Below are positions 54,183 to 64,000 of a stretch of 64,000 bases of DNA, one piece after another. The translations under genes and the position numbers were made by a program. The DNA is from Molossus alvarezi (Eukaryota > Chordata > Mammalia > Chiroptera > Molossidae), in NCBI GenBank assembly GCA_037176705.1, contig CM073899.1, forward strand, positions 2,294,001 through 2,358,000. The letters are read 5' to 3'. Below the pieces are notes generated by a model. The model had not been told where the DNA came from. It saw nothing but the letters and a program-made list of their open reading frames with translations, and did no database searches. The first letter of the stretch is position 1; the number at the start of each line of letters is the position of its first letter.

Positions 54183-56279
54183 GTAAGCAAATGCTTTAGA
54201 GGCAGAATATTGAAATGATGTAAATTAGAAAAAAAAGGTGTTTTCTTTTTTGCTTTTTATGTCCCCAAACTACCCTCCCAGCAAATTCCTTCTGCGTCTC
54301 CATAGCTCCCTTTTATTCCCTTGTCCTGATTCCCCTATAATTTATTAAGATGCCTATTTTATCCACATACAGGTGGAGGCAAAACAATAAATTATATGTG
54401 CGTGCAGACACACACACACACACACACACACACAGGGTATACCTCTCACATTCGTACCCCGATTCTAATTTGAGACCTTAAGCATGGGGTAGCTATTGGA
54501 CATGGTGGTCACTGACTATTGCCATTTGGAAGGTCAACAGAAATCTATAAAATCTCACCACTGTAGGAAAATCAATATCTCATTAAACTCCCTTCGTCAA
54601 CTATTATTTCATTCATGTCTAATGTCACCCTCTCACACTTCCTACGGTTGCCCCGTTTAACTGATATGCTCTCATTAACGTGTCCTTGGGCCGCGGAACA
54701 GTCACGCCGACTTCCCTCGACCCTGAAGCAATTTCATGGTTATGAAGCCCAGGGCTGGCTTTGACAGGAGGGAGAAAGAATTTGGGATAATTTGTGAATG
54801 GTGGACAATTACAATTTTGTGGTAGAACTTACCCCCAAATTGTCTTACAGTAGAATTCCAATATGAAATTATCTCAGCTCATGTACATCTACCATACAAT
54901 GTAACTAATTGCAACAATGTGGCAAATCAAGCATTGATTAATGGTAGGAAATATTGAAACAAAGACTATACATTCAATCCTTAGAAAGGTTATCTGATAT
55001 TTGACTTTTCCTATGTTGGGTTGACATTTGTTTACAACAGCATGAACGATTGTGTTATTAAACAAGTCATCTTTTTTTTAAGGGAAATATGGATGAATTC
55101 AAGCTGCAGCAGTCATGATAGTCAATAATCTCTCAAGGTCTCTCTGCATTTTACCACGCTCAGGGTCTAGAATTACCTCTCAACACAGGAAGGAGGAGAA
55201 AATGAATCAGAGTAACTTTTCTCCAGTTTCTATCTCTCCCCCATACATAATCAAGCACGTTTGACAAGCTAGGCTTTGCCTTCTGGAACGAGATACATCA
55301 TATCTAAAGAAGAACAGGAAGGACTTTGTTTTTATCCATTATTCCAAGTAAAACAGAAATGTATCATTTTGAAACAACAATGAGTCTCACCTAAAAGAAA
55401 CAGCAACAGCCCAGCACTAAGCACTGTATCCGGGCGCTGGGCGGGCACTCAGCATGTGAGACTGCACAGAAGCCCTTCTCCCAGGTCCCGCCAGGAAGAT
55501 GCTGGAGATGGTGGGGTCATCGGCTGAAGAAGAGGAGACAGAGGGAAACTGGGAGGGGGTCAGGAGAGGGGGCCGAGGAGCGTTGAGAGAAAGATGGAGA
55601 CCAGGGCAAGGGGGATGGGCGGAGGACGGTGTGTGGGAGAGGAGACGAGAGAGAGAGAGGGTGATCTCAGAAACACCAACAACAGTACATGTGGCCACAG
55701 GTGGAAAAGAGAAAACAATGAGAACAGGTAATATAAAGGTTTGCCACAGGGTCCCAGCAGGTCCTGTCACGCCAGGCCCCTGGGTCACCCTGGCTCCAGC
55801 AGCCCCAGGTGGCTCAGTAGCTTCCTCAGCTCCAGGCTGCGGGAGGACCCCTGGGCACCCCGAGATCTACTCCTACTTGGCCCCTGTGTGCCCCGCCTGC
55901 CCAGGGGGCTAATACGGCCCAGGTTCTGAGTGGGCTCCCACGTGCAAGGCACAGGCGTGTCTCAGCAGCACAGCCCTGTCGAGGAGACAGCACTACAGAG
56001 CTCACACACAGCAGTCTCACTGAGAGGAAGGAACCCCGCCGTCCGCAGCAGCCTGGGTGGCCCTGGAGGGCGTGAGGCCCGCGGCGTCAGCCAGAGGACA
56101 GCGCTGCTATTCTCACATGTATGTGGGACCCAAACAGGAAGCAGGGACGACACTGGTGGTGACAGGGGCCCAGGGTCGTCAGAGGGTCAACCTTCCAGTC
56201 ACAACACGAGTAAGTTCTGGGAACCTCAAGTCCACTGTAATGACCGTACGAACAAGAACGTGATATACTCGAATGTTGT
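54183..56279. other. Unique DNA, no gene recognised
   Basis: AT-rich up to about 55400, then GC-richer with purine-rich runs (55500-55680). Holds a CA microsatellite. The overlapping frames at 55417-56340 have no recognisable domain. Confidence 0.45.
54407..54435. repeat. (CA)n microsatellite
   Basis: About 14 CA units. Confidence 0.93.
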
Positions 56280-56460
56280 TGAAAGACAAAATCTTAGTGT
56301 CCTCACCACACACAAACCATGGAAATTAGGGGAGGGGTGACACGTTACGTACCTCATTGTGTTCTTTTTTCCGCCATATCTATGTATATTGAATTATCAA
56401 GCTGTACACCTTAAACATCCATGTGTTACCTGTCAATGGTATGTCCATGAAGATGGACAC
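56280..56460 (+). mobile_element. Probable ancient LINE-1 tail
   Basis: TGTATATTGAATTATCAAGC, TGTACACCTTAAACATCC and TGTTACCTGTCAATGGTATG follow the end of old LINE-1 families (counterpart TTGTACACCTTAAATATATA). No TSD or frame. Confidence 0.5.
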
Positions 56461-56685
56461 ACTTTAAGAGCCATTATTATCTTGTAAAAGGACAGAATAA
56501 ATGTATATAAAAGGCACCCATTGAAGAGGAGGAAAGGAAAGAGGGTGAGACCTAGAATCCAAGTCAGAGCTGTTGACGAGCCTGTGCTCACATTTCTTGG
56601 AAGATTTTGAAAGGACAGAATCCAATTTACAATTTTGTCTCATTCTCATACAAAGACAAATGTTAGAATACAAAGGTATAATTTT
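56461..56685. other. Short unique stretch
   Basis: Nothing recognised. Confidence 0.4.
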
Positions 56686-57258
56686 GTTTTTAATTTTTAT
56701 TGATTTATCTTTGTTACAAATGTTTCTCCTTTTTTCCCCTTAGACACCTTCCTCCCCACTCCACCTCCGCACACCCAGCATTGTGGTCTATGCTCATTGG
56801 TTATGCATACATGCATATAAGTTCTGTGGCTTATCTCGTCCATCACCCTAGCCCCCTGCTCTGAGGTTTGTCAGTCTGGACTGTACCCCTTTCTGAGTCT
56901 CTGGGTCTATTTTGCTCATCAGCTTGTATTGTTCATTATATTCCACAAACAAGTGAGATCATGTGATATTTGTCTTTCTCTGACTGGCTTGTTTTGCTTA
57001 GCATAATACTCTCCAGGTCCCTCCATGTCGTCTCAAAGGATAAGAGATCTTTCTTTCATACAGCTGCGTAGTACTCCATTGTGTATATGTACCACTGCTT
57101 TTTTATCCATTCGTCTACTGAAGGACACTTGGGCTGTTTCCAGATCTTAGCTATTGTAAATAGTGCTGCTATGAACATGGGGGTACATCTATTCTTTCTG
57201 ATTGGTGTTTCAGGCTTCTTAGGGTATATTCCTAGAAGTGGGATCACTGGGTCAAATG
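56686..57258 (-). mobile_element. 5'-truncated LINE-1
   Basis: The complement carries the T-rich tail, the 3' UTR C-rich block and the ORF2 C-terminus ([39 protein letters not shown] at 57056-57298). It ends abruptly at GGATCACTGGGTCAAATG, the 5' truncation. Confidence 0.93.
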
Positions 57259-59385
57259 ATTTTAATATAGCTGGAGCCGAGATGAAATCTTCATGCAAAA
57301 ATACCGGGCTTGGAATCCTTCAGAACTGCACAGCTAGAACCATGTGTGGACCTTCTCCATGGGCCGCAGGCCCTGAGCCCTCTGCCCTGAGACAGCTGTG
57401 GAGCCCTAGACTCTGGTGCACCAGTGTCACTGGTTGGACCAGCCCTGACTTCCTGTGGGAGGTCTCCTCTGGGACGCAGCACCGGGGGCTGGTCGACACG
57501 CTGGAGGTTGTGAGCTGGGTTCATTCCTAAAGCTGAGACCAGGGGCTGCTGAGCTCACGCCGCCTTCCACAAACCAGACTAGGAGAAACGGACAGGCCCA
57601 CAGGCGGTGTCCTCACCCTGGGCGAGTGGCGGCCGCCCGAGGGTGCCCTTTGGTTTTCTGGAAGCAGCCATTTGTCAAAGGGAGTCCCAAGCCTTTGCAT
57701 CTAATTGATAATTGCTTGACCCCTGAGGAAGCCACTTGCTTGGATCTGCGTTGGCACACTGACATTCCGCTCTGACAACGAAGTCTTACTCAAGGAATAA
57801 AATGTCCTCGTCAGGGTCACGCTACACAGACCCGCGTGACATGTGCCTTCCAAGGTTTCTGAATTCGTTTCTGTTTACTTGGCTCGTGACAGAGACCCGC
57901 TACTTAGCCTTAATTACAGAGCCGGGTCAGCTAATTCACTGGACAGGTTTCGAGGAGTGCTCCAGTCTGTCCCTTCTGTCACACCCCGACACCCGGCTGT
58001 CACAGTTTACCAAATGAACCCCAGAAAGGTGCTCGTGTGTCTGCTGGCAGGTTCGAATGCCAGCCACGGTCCTGGACCCCAGGAGGAACATCTGCTCACC
58101 TTCACGCCACTGCCCCTTGGACACGACCGAAGCCAAACCTCCCTGAACAGTTCATGTGTAGGAAGTCGTTTTGATGTTTTAAAGACGGATCATCATTTAA
58201 AGACAAAATTGAAACCATTTACAACAGTCATGGGTCCAGAATTCCAGATGCGCTCGCTGAGCTCCTTGCCCTCCCGTCAGTCCTGCACGGGGTGCACGCT
58301 CTCGGGCGGTGCTGTTTCAAGTCATGGTGATGTAGGTCAGCTGAGACACCTGTCACTAGGCTGCGTATCTGCCCGCCATCAAAGATTGTGTTGCTAACAT
58401 AACAAAAAGCAAAAGCTCTTGCAAAAGAAAGAAAATGATCACAACATCAATTCCTTCAATACCCTCAAATTTGATGGCAATAAATCTGAATTCCAAACTG
58501 AGGTGTTCGGCGCTCTGAAACCCTGGGGTTGTTATTCAACCCTTTTGTCCTTAATCGCCCTGTCTGTAAAATGCAAATTTAAACTGTGTGTATGGAACCT
58601 ACTAAAGATGTGCATTTGATTATTTATGTTTCAGCGGAATGGATAAGAAACTGGATAAATATGGACACAAACATGAGCATACGTCAAGTTGGTTGTACAA
58701 TGTGCTAAGCATAGTCTGTCCACTAAGAAAACTCATCTATGTAGCTCTAGGAGGCCACTCCTAAGCAGCCTGCCTATCGGATCCTTGCTACCTCTTTTCA
58801 AAGCAGATTTGGCGCGTGGCGGTGGCGGCTTCTCGCCGGTGCGTTGCTGGGGGGATCCCGCAGCACAGAACTGCAGTCCTGCCCCTCCGGTCCTCGCCCT
58901 GGACGTGTGGCTCCGACTTGATACCGACACTGGTGTCACCCCTGGCAGGTCCACACCGGACCAGAGCCCACACCAGCAAGCACTTGGGCAATGCCTAGCG
59001 AATCGATGTGGAAGTAGACAACCAACAAGCCCCTGCTGCCATCCTCGCTCTGACTGGGAGAGCCTCCAGCGAGTGGGGGAAACACACACCAAGAAAACAT
59101 TGATTTGGGATAAGAAGAATTCAGGATTGAATTCTAAACGCACACGAGTCCAACAGAGCAGGACTTCTCCACCATCAACTGCATTAGACTGACTCACCGA
59201 GGCCCCTCTCAGGATGCCTTCCGGTGGGGGCAGGGCCAGCCTGACCCTGCAGCTCTGAGAACCTTCACGGTGACACCTGCTGGGAGAACCCCGCCTCCCG
59301 GAACAGGCAACCAGGCCATGCATGTAGCAAGACAATGTTCCCTGAGTTGATATGTTCTTGCATCTAAACACACCTGTGTGCTATG
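57259..59385. other. Unique DNA, no gene supported
   Basis: Mixed composition. The minus frame 58733-59371 (212 codons) is long but matches no family I know, lacks splice context and overlaps open frames on the other strand. The part 57640-57780 has TTTGCATCTAATTGATAATTG, which resembles POU/homeodomain enhancer DNA. A MIR-like trace lies near 58535-58580. Confidence 0.45.
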
Positions 59386-59630
59386 GCCGGTGCGGTGCAG
59401 CGGTTAGAGCATCGGCCACACACCAGAGTCACAGGTTTGATTCTGGTCAAGGGCATGTACCTAGGTTGCGGCTTGGTCCCTGGTCCTGGTCAGGGTCGTG
59501 CGGGAGGCAGCCAGTCCATGTGTCTCTCACATCGATGTTTCTCTCTCTCTCCCTCCCTCCGTCCTACTCAATCTGATGATAAATGAAAAAATATCCTCGG
59601 GGGAGGGTTAAAAAAAATAATAACTAAATA
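59386..59630 (+). mobile_element. Type B SINE variant
   Basis: GGCCGGTGCGGTGCAGCGG head, CTGGTCAAGGGCATGTACCT, GTCTCTCACATCGATG and tail AAATATCCTCGGGGGAGGG. Shares the CTGGTCAAGGG middle with 31214 and the complement of 63186, separating these three from the main type B. Confidence 0.92.
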
Positions 59631-60502
59631 AAAATGAAAACAACCTGTGTCCTGTCTCTTTGAAGAATACTGACTGTCCGTTTTTCTCAGAATTTAAGTT
59701 CCACATTATTGTATTAACACACGTGGATATCTGGCCACGTGCTGTGTGCTGTGGACAAAGGGGACACACCAGGGGTGCAGTCCAGTGAGCTCCGCTCGGA
59801 CCTGACCCAGCGCACGCCGTGCCCACGAGCTCACAGCGCAGAACCGCCCGGCTCCGAGGTGAGGCGGGATGGGCCAGCGTCAGGCCGGCGGGAGCGACCC
59901 GGCTGTCATCTGGGGCGTTTTTGAAGCCCACAAAACCTGTCATGGTAGGTTCGAGTGGTTGCTTGCATGTTGATTCCAAACCAACTAACAGGAAAGAAAG
60001 TAGAAACGGGTTTGTTTTTGCTGAGATTATCCTGTAGCTTGAGCAATACCTTCTCTGAAATGTGAACAGACATTTGGAGCAGAAGCAGTTGGTTTCAGAA
60101 AGCGATTTTCTTCACCACCCCAAACCCCACACCTCGTGTTCTAGTCAGTCATGCCACAGTGTAATTTGATGTTCATCCCGTGGCCAGACAGGTAAATACA
60201 TGGATAGAAATCTGAACTACAGTGCCACTTATTTTGATGAAATAAAGTCTAAAATTGGAAGGAGATTGCTGTTTGGTGAAGAAACCCTATCGGCCCCCTC
60301 AGGGCTGTAGGGAGAAACACAACTCTAATGCTCTGCGCCTCCAGTGTTCCCTAATGTTCTATTTAAAATACCCCAAAACCAAATACACATGGCAAGTTAT
60401 GTCCAAAATGGCTTTAATTAATGCTTAAATGTCAGTCCTTTGGACAGGTCTAATGATTTCTATATTTATCTTCTTCTGGTATCATAAATAGAAAGACTTT
60501 TC

Positions 60503-60596
<94 letters not shown>

Positions 60597-60778
60597 TTTC
60601 CCTACAAGAGAAGAGAAGACAAGTCTAATAGGAAATCACTTATTCAAGCAGCGTAGGAAAAACTGGTAAACACTGAAAATCGAAGTGTGGTCAGGGGACA
60701 GCCCACCAGGTGCCTCCGGCCAGCTCGTCCCTGACGGGCACAGTGCCCATGGACATGTCTGCATTTTATAAATACCGA
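59631..60778. other. Unique DNA with compound microsatellite
   Basis: No gene recognised. The GC-rich part at about 59780-59920 has short frames only. Confidence 0.45.
60507..60597. repeat. (TC)n(TA)n(CA)n(TA)n compound microsatellite
   Basis: About 16 TC, 6 TA, 18 CA and 4 TA units in sequence. Confidence 0.96.
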
Positions 60779-60980
60779 GGGCCTGGCCAGTGTGGCTCCG
60801 TGGCTGAGCATCAACCCTGCACTAAGAGGTCGCCGGTTCAATTCCCGGACAGGGCACATGCCCAGGTTGTGGGCCCATCCCCAGTGGAGGGCGTGCAGGA
60901 AGCGACCAATCAATGTCTCTCTCATCGGTGTTTCTCTCTCTCCTTATTGTCTCTCTAAGATCAAGAAAGAAAGAAAGAAC
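60779..60980 (+). mobile_element. VES-type (type A) SINE
   Basis: GGGCCTGGCCAGTGTGGCTCC head, GGTTCAATTCCC B box, tail AAGATCAAGAAAGAAAGAAAG. The tail lost the AATAAA form. Confidence 0.93.
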
Positions 60981-61692
60981 TGCAAGGCGATGGAGCTGGG
61001 AGACAACCCTCCCTTGGTTCACTATGGCCGAGCCTGCAAAGTGCTCTGTTGGGAACCCACACCCAAACAAGGGTGCGTTCCACATCACCAGCCCAGCTCT
61101 GGCCTTCTCTGCTCCTGCTGGCTCCCCCGCCTGCCCTGACCCTGGGCTGGAACATTTTAACTTCAAAGAGATAAAAGAGGGCTAATTAGGCTGATTGAGG
61201 GAAACTGGCATAGGATGCCTGAGGTGCCCATAACAGGCTGAGGAATGCCCTGCTGCCCTCACAGCAGCGCGGCGCTGGAGACAGACGCGGGCGCGGCACC
61301 CTAACACGTGTTTACCCGACGGTGCAACGTCTTGTTTTTGCCGTTTGAATCTCTGAATTGACAGTATTCATCTTTTCATCCCTTTGAAAAGCCGCAGACT
61401 CAGAAATCAATGAAATGAATATTTTAAAACTCTGTTACATCAGGATAATAAGAAGTTATGAGCTGAATTTTAGATGATATCTACTGTTATACATAAATAA
61501 AAACAAGTAGAAAAGCAATATATTTTCATGATGGAACCAACACATTCTCTAATGTACACATTTGTTCAATTAAAATTAAGTCAGAAAGAGGGCCACACAA
61601 CCAGACTAACCTGTGCTGTTTCTAAGTCAATAAATATCAAAGCACCCAGTGGAGATCACAGTTACATGTCCTGTTCCGAGCTAAAGCTGATC
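60981..61692. other. Unique stretch, no gene recognised
   Basis: Nothing recognised; frames on both strands near 60960-61180 are shadows of GC-richer DNA and the SINE. Confidence 0.45.
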
Positions 61693-61931
61693 CTGGCCAC
61701 TGTGGCTCAGCGGTTAGAACGTCGGCCTGCGGTCCAGAGAATCCTGGGTTCGGTTTCCGCTAAGGGCATGTACCTCTGTTGCAGTTTGTCCCCAACGGCC
61801 CCAGATGGGGTCATGTGGGTGGTGACCAGTCGATGTGTCTCTGACATCGATGCTTCTCTCTCTCTCTTCCTCTCTCTCTGAAGATGAATGCAAAAATGTC
61901 TTTGGGTGAGGGTAAAAAACAAAGAAGAGAA
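61693..61931 (+). mobile_element. Type B SINE
   Basis: CTGGCCACTGTGGCTCAGCGG head and GGTGAGGGTAAAAAAC tail; flanks CTAAAGCTGATC (61681-61692) and CTAAGGCTGGTC (61932-61943) are a likely duplication with two changes. Confidence 0.94.
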
Positions 61932-61943
61932 CTAAGGCTGGTC

Positions 61944-63185
61944 AGCTCGGACAAGACGAAGGGCAGGTGGGAGACATTCTGACCCCATGGCCAGGCCCCG
62001 GCTCCACCCAAGGGCAGGCCCTGCAGAAAAGGCTCAGACAGCCTAGTGGTCACATTTTCTGTCACAGCCCAGGTCTCTGACATACTGTCATAAAAGCAGT
62101 TAGTTGGTGACCATCAGCAGAAAAGTGCCCAGATTATAGTAGAAATGATGACATCTGTCATCATGTTACATAGAACTTTGTCAAGGCTCACAGAAAACAG
62201 GAGTGTGTATTTGGACACGTGTAAGAAATCAGCTCTCTCTAACTCTGGGTTTTAAAAACTGTGATCTAATAAAAAATTGTGTCTAATATGTTAATATGTT
62301 AAATATAGTACATGTCAAATGGTAAGTGAAACCAAACTGGGAACTCTCCAATTCCCTCACTTTAGCCATGTTTTCATGGAGCTCCTAGTTTTTGCATTTA
62401 CAATATGAAATATCATCTTTTTAAAAGTAAACCTACATATTTCTAACTCAGTTTTTTCTATCCACTATCCAACAGCTGCACCCTCAATCAATCAACACAC
62501 ACACACACACACACATGTACATGCATACACACACACACACACGCGTGCACAAGTGCACATACATGCACACACATACACATGCACACACATACGTATGCGC
62601 ACACACACACACCAACGTAATTTAAACACAAACCTGTATCTGTCTACATTTGCTAAAATCTTCTCTGTGGTGACCCCGAACACAGACACAGCATCTGACT
62701 ACCTAATTATGTCTACTGTGGATTTTTGCCCAAACATTTAAACATTGACTACATATTACTTCGCTGTCGATGGCTTTTCTTGTATTCCTCCCTCTTGTTG
62801 CCGTTATACTTGTTTTACAGCATATTTGTAGCTAATTTACATTACTGTGAATTGATTTCCAGGTCGCGAAGATGGGCGTTGAGACTGGTCACAGAAAACG
62901 GTGTGCTGGCCTCCCTGGAGGCTGGTGTGCTCTGGTAAACCAGCTCCTGGGTCAGGACCCTGGACACTGCGACTGGAGAATATACTACATTCTGACTCTC
63001 CAGCTCTGAATGAACCAGTGGTATCTGAAATAAGATATTCTTAAACCTTGTGGGTTTGTTTTGTTTTGTTTTTCTGAATCTGTCAGTGATGATTTAGAGT
63101 GTCATATTCAAATAAATAACTTTCAAGAGAAAAGAAAATTCTCTTTCAGAAGGGAAGGTTCAGGCTATCACACCAAATAAATAAA
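61944..63185. other. Unique DNA with CA-rich tract
   Basis: Contains the CA-rich tract below. 62863-62934 is flanked by splice-like signals but is weaker than 54111 (see rejected). Confidence 0.45.
62495..62612. repeat. Imperfect CA-rich tract
   Basis: CACACA runs interrupted by TGTACATGCATA, GCGTGCACAAGTG and ACGTATGCGC; alternating purine-pyrimidine throughout, so Z-DNA is possible. Confidence 0.9.
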
Positions 63186-63411
63186 CCTTTTTTCTAAATC
63201 CTCACCTGAGGATAATTTTTCATTTATCTTCAGATAGAGTGGGAGACAGAGAGAGAGAGGGAGAGGGAGAGCGAGATTGGTTGCCTCCCGCAGACTCCAA
63301 CCAGGGCCCAGACGAAACCACAACCTAGGTGCATGCCCTTGACCAGAATCAAACTGAGACTCCTTGGTCCTGGGGCCGATGTGCCAACTGCTGAGCCAAA
63401 CCGGCCAGGGC
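63186..63411 (-). mobile_element. Type B SINE variant, shortened middle
   Basis: AATCCTCACCTGAGGATAAT, GA-rich run, then GATTGGTTGCCTCCCGCAG, so the TCGATGTG block is missing. The end is GAGCCAAACCGGCCAGGGC. Confidence 0.92.
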
Positions 63412-63602
63412 ATACACTATTTTTAAAGGAGATACCCAATCACTGCTAAGAGTTGATCTGGCTGAATATCAAACGTGCAGGTGGCTGACCAAGGTTGCAG
63501 TCTCCGGTTCCCCCTCTGGGATAGTTTAAACTCTTCCCCATGTAATCCTCCCACCCCAAACTATGGACTCAGGCCACAGTGAAAAGTTCTATTTAAAAAT
63601 CA

Positions 63603-63850
63603 GCCCTGGCTGGTTCGGCTCAGCGGTTAGAGCGTCAGCCCGTGGACCCGAGAGTCCCGGGTTCGGTTCCCGCTAAGGGCACGTACTTCGGTTGCAGTTT
63701 GTCCCCAGTCCCGGTTGGGGTTGTGTGGGTGGCAGCCACTCGATGTGTCTCTCTCACATAGATGCTTCTTTCTGTTCCTCCCTCTCTCCCTTATGCTCTA
63801 TCTGAAGATAAATGCAAAATGTCATCAAGTGAAGATTATAAAAAATTAAG
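63603..63850 (+). mobile_element. Type B SINE
   Basis: GCCCTGGCTGGTTCGGCTCAG head, GGTTCGGTTCCCGCTAAGGG, TGTGTCTCTCTCACATAGATG and a tail CAAGTGAAGATTATAAAAAA. No clear TSD. Confidence 0.94.
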
Positions 63851-63856
63851 TTATCA

Positions 63857-64000
63857 GGCCTGCCCGGTGTGGCTCAGTGGTTGAGCATTGACCCATGTAT
63901 CAAGAGGTCGCCAGTTTGATTCCCGGTCAGGACACAAGCCCAAATTGTGGGCCCGATCCCCAGTGGGAGGCATGCAGGAGGCGGCCAATCTATGTTCTCT
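63857..64000 (+). mobile_element. VES-type (type A) SINE, cut by window end
   Basis: GCCTGCCCGGTGTGGCTCAG head through CAGGAGGCGGCCAATC; the 3' part lies beyond the window. It follows the previous SINE within about 10 bp, in the same orientation. Confidence 0.95.

Noticed and set aside
58733..59371. 212-codon minus-strand open frame
   Set aside because: No recognisable family, an opposite-strand open frame overlaps it, and no promoter, splice or poly(A) signal supports it.
62863..62934. Second 72-bp splice-flanked segment
   Set aside because: The acceptor tract (TGTGAATTGATTTCCAG) is poor, the donor is GTAAAC, and the peptide looks random; weaker than 54111-54182.

Overview
This window looks like chromosomal DNA from a bat, most likely a microbat. 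The evidence is about three dozen tRNA-derived SINEs of two related designs. Type A matches the VES family: the head carries GTGTGGCTCAGTGGTTGAG, the B box GGTTCGATTCC, then a TC-rich stretch and an AAAATCAATAAA tail. Type B has a CCTGGCCGGTTTGGCTCAGC head, a TCGATGTGTCTCTCTCAC middle and a GAGGATAAAAA tail. LINE-1 elements of a rodent/primate-like design are also present. I recognised no Helitron, piggyBac or hAT element, which weakly argues against a vespertilionid such as Myotis. I cannot name the family or species.

I found no protein-coding host gene that I can support. The long open frames are LINE-1 fragments, repeat shadows, or open frames in GC-rich DNA. The window reads as intergenic or intronic DNA, possibly subtelomeric given the very large G-rich minisatellite. 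One 72-bp exon-like segment (54111-54182) and several conserved-looking AT-rich non-coding blocks are the only hints of host function.

Layout. 1-10583: mostly unique DNA with SINEs, an old LINE-1 tail (8400-8965) and a compound GAT-trinucleotide plus 26-bp minisatellite block (4919-5651). 10584-17203: a full-length but dead LINE-1 on the minus strand with a perfect 15-bp target-site duplication, carrying an internal insert copied from its own flank. 17405-21275: SINEs and a second LINE-1 on the plus strand, which has a large internal deletion joining its ORF1 start to the reverse transcriptase part of ORF2 and a SINE nested in it. 21276-28438: unique DNA, an old LINE-1 fragment and a CpG-rich block (26066-26840). 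28439-42345: SINE-dense DNA with 5'-truncated LINE-1 copies and a near-perfect 91-bp-arm palindrome at 39121-39327. 42440-46935: a 4.5-kb minisatellite of 18-20 bp G-rich units with higher-order structure. 46936-64000: unique DNA with SINEs, LINE-1 fragments, microsatellites and a small tandem duplication.

The elements form an insertion history rather than a pathway. LINE-1 machinery made the SINE insertions (A-rich tails and target-site duplications). Two type B SINEs sit inside LINE-1 copies and are therefore younger than those copies. The unusual rearrangements (templated insert, palindrome, internal LINE-1 deletion) are all at or in LINE-1 sequence.
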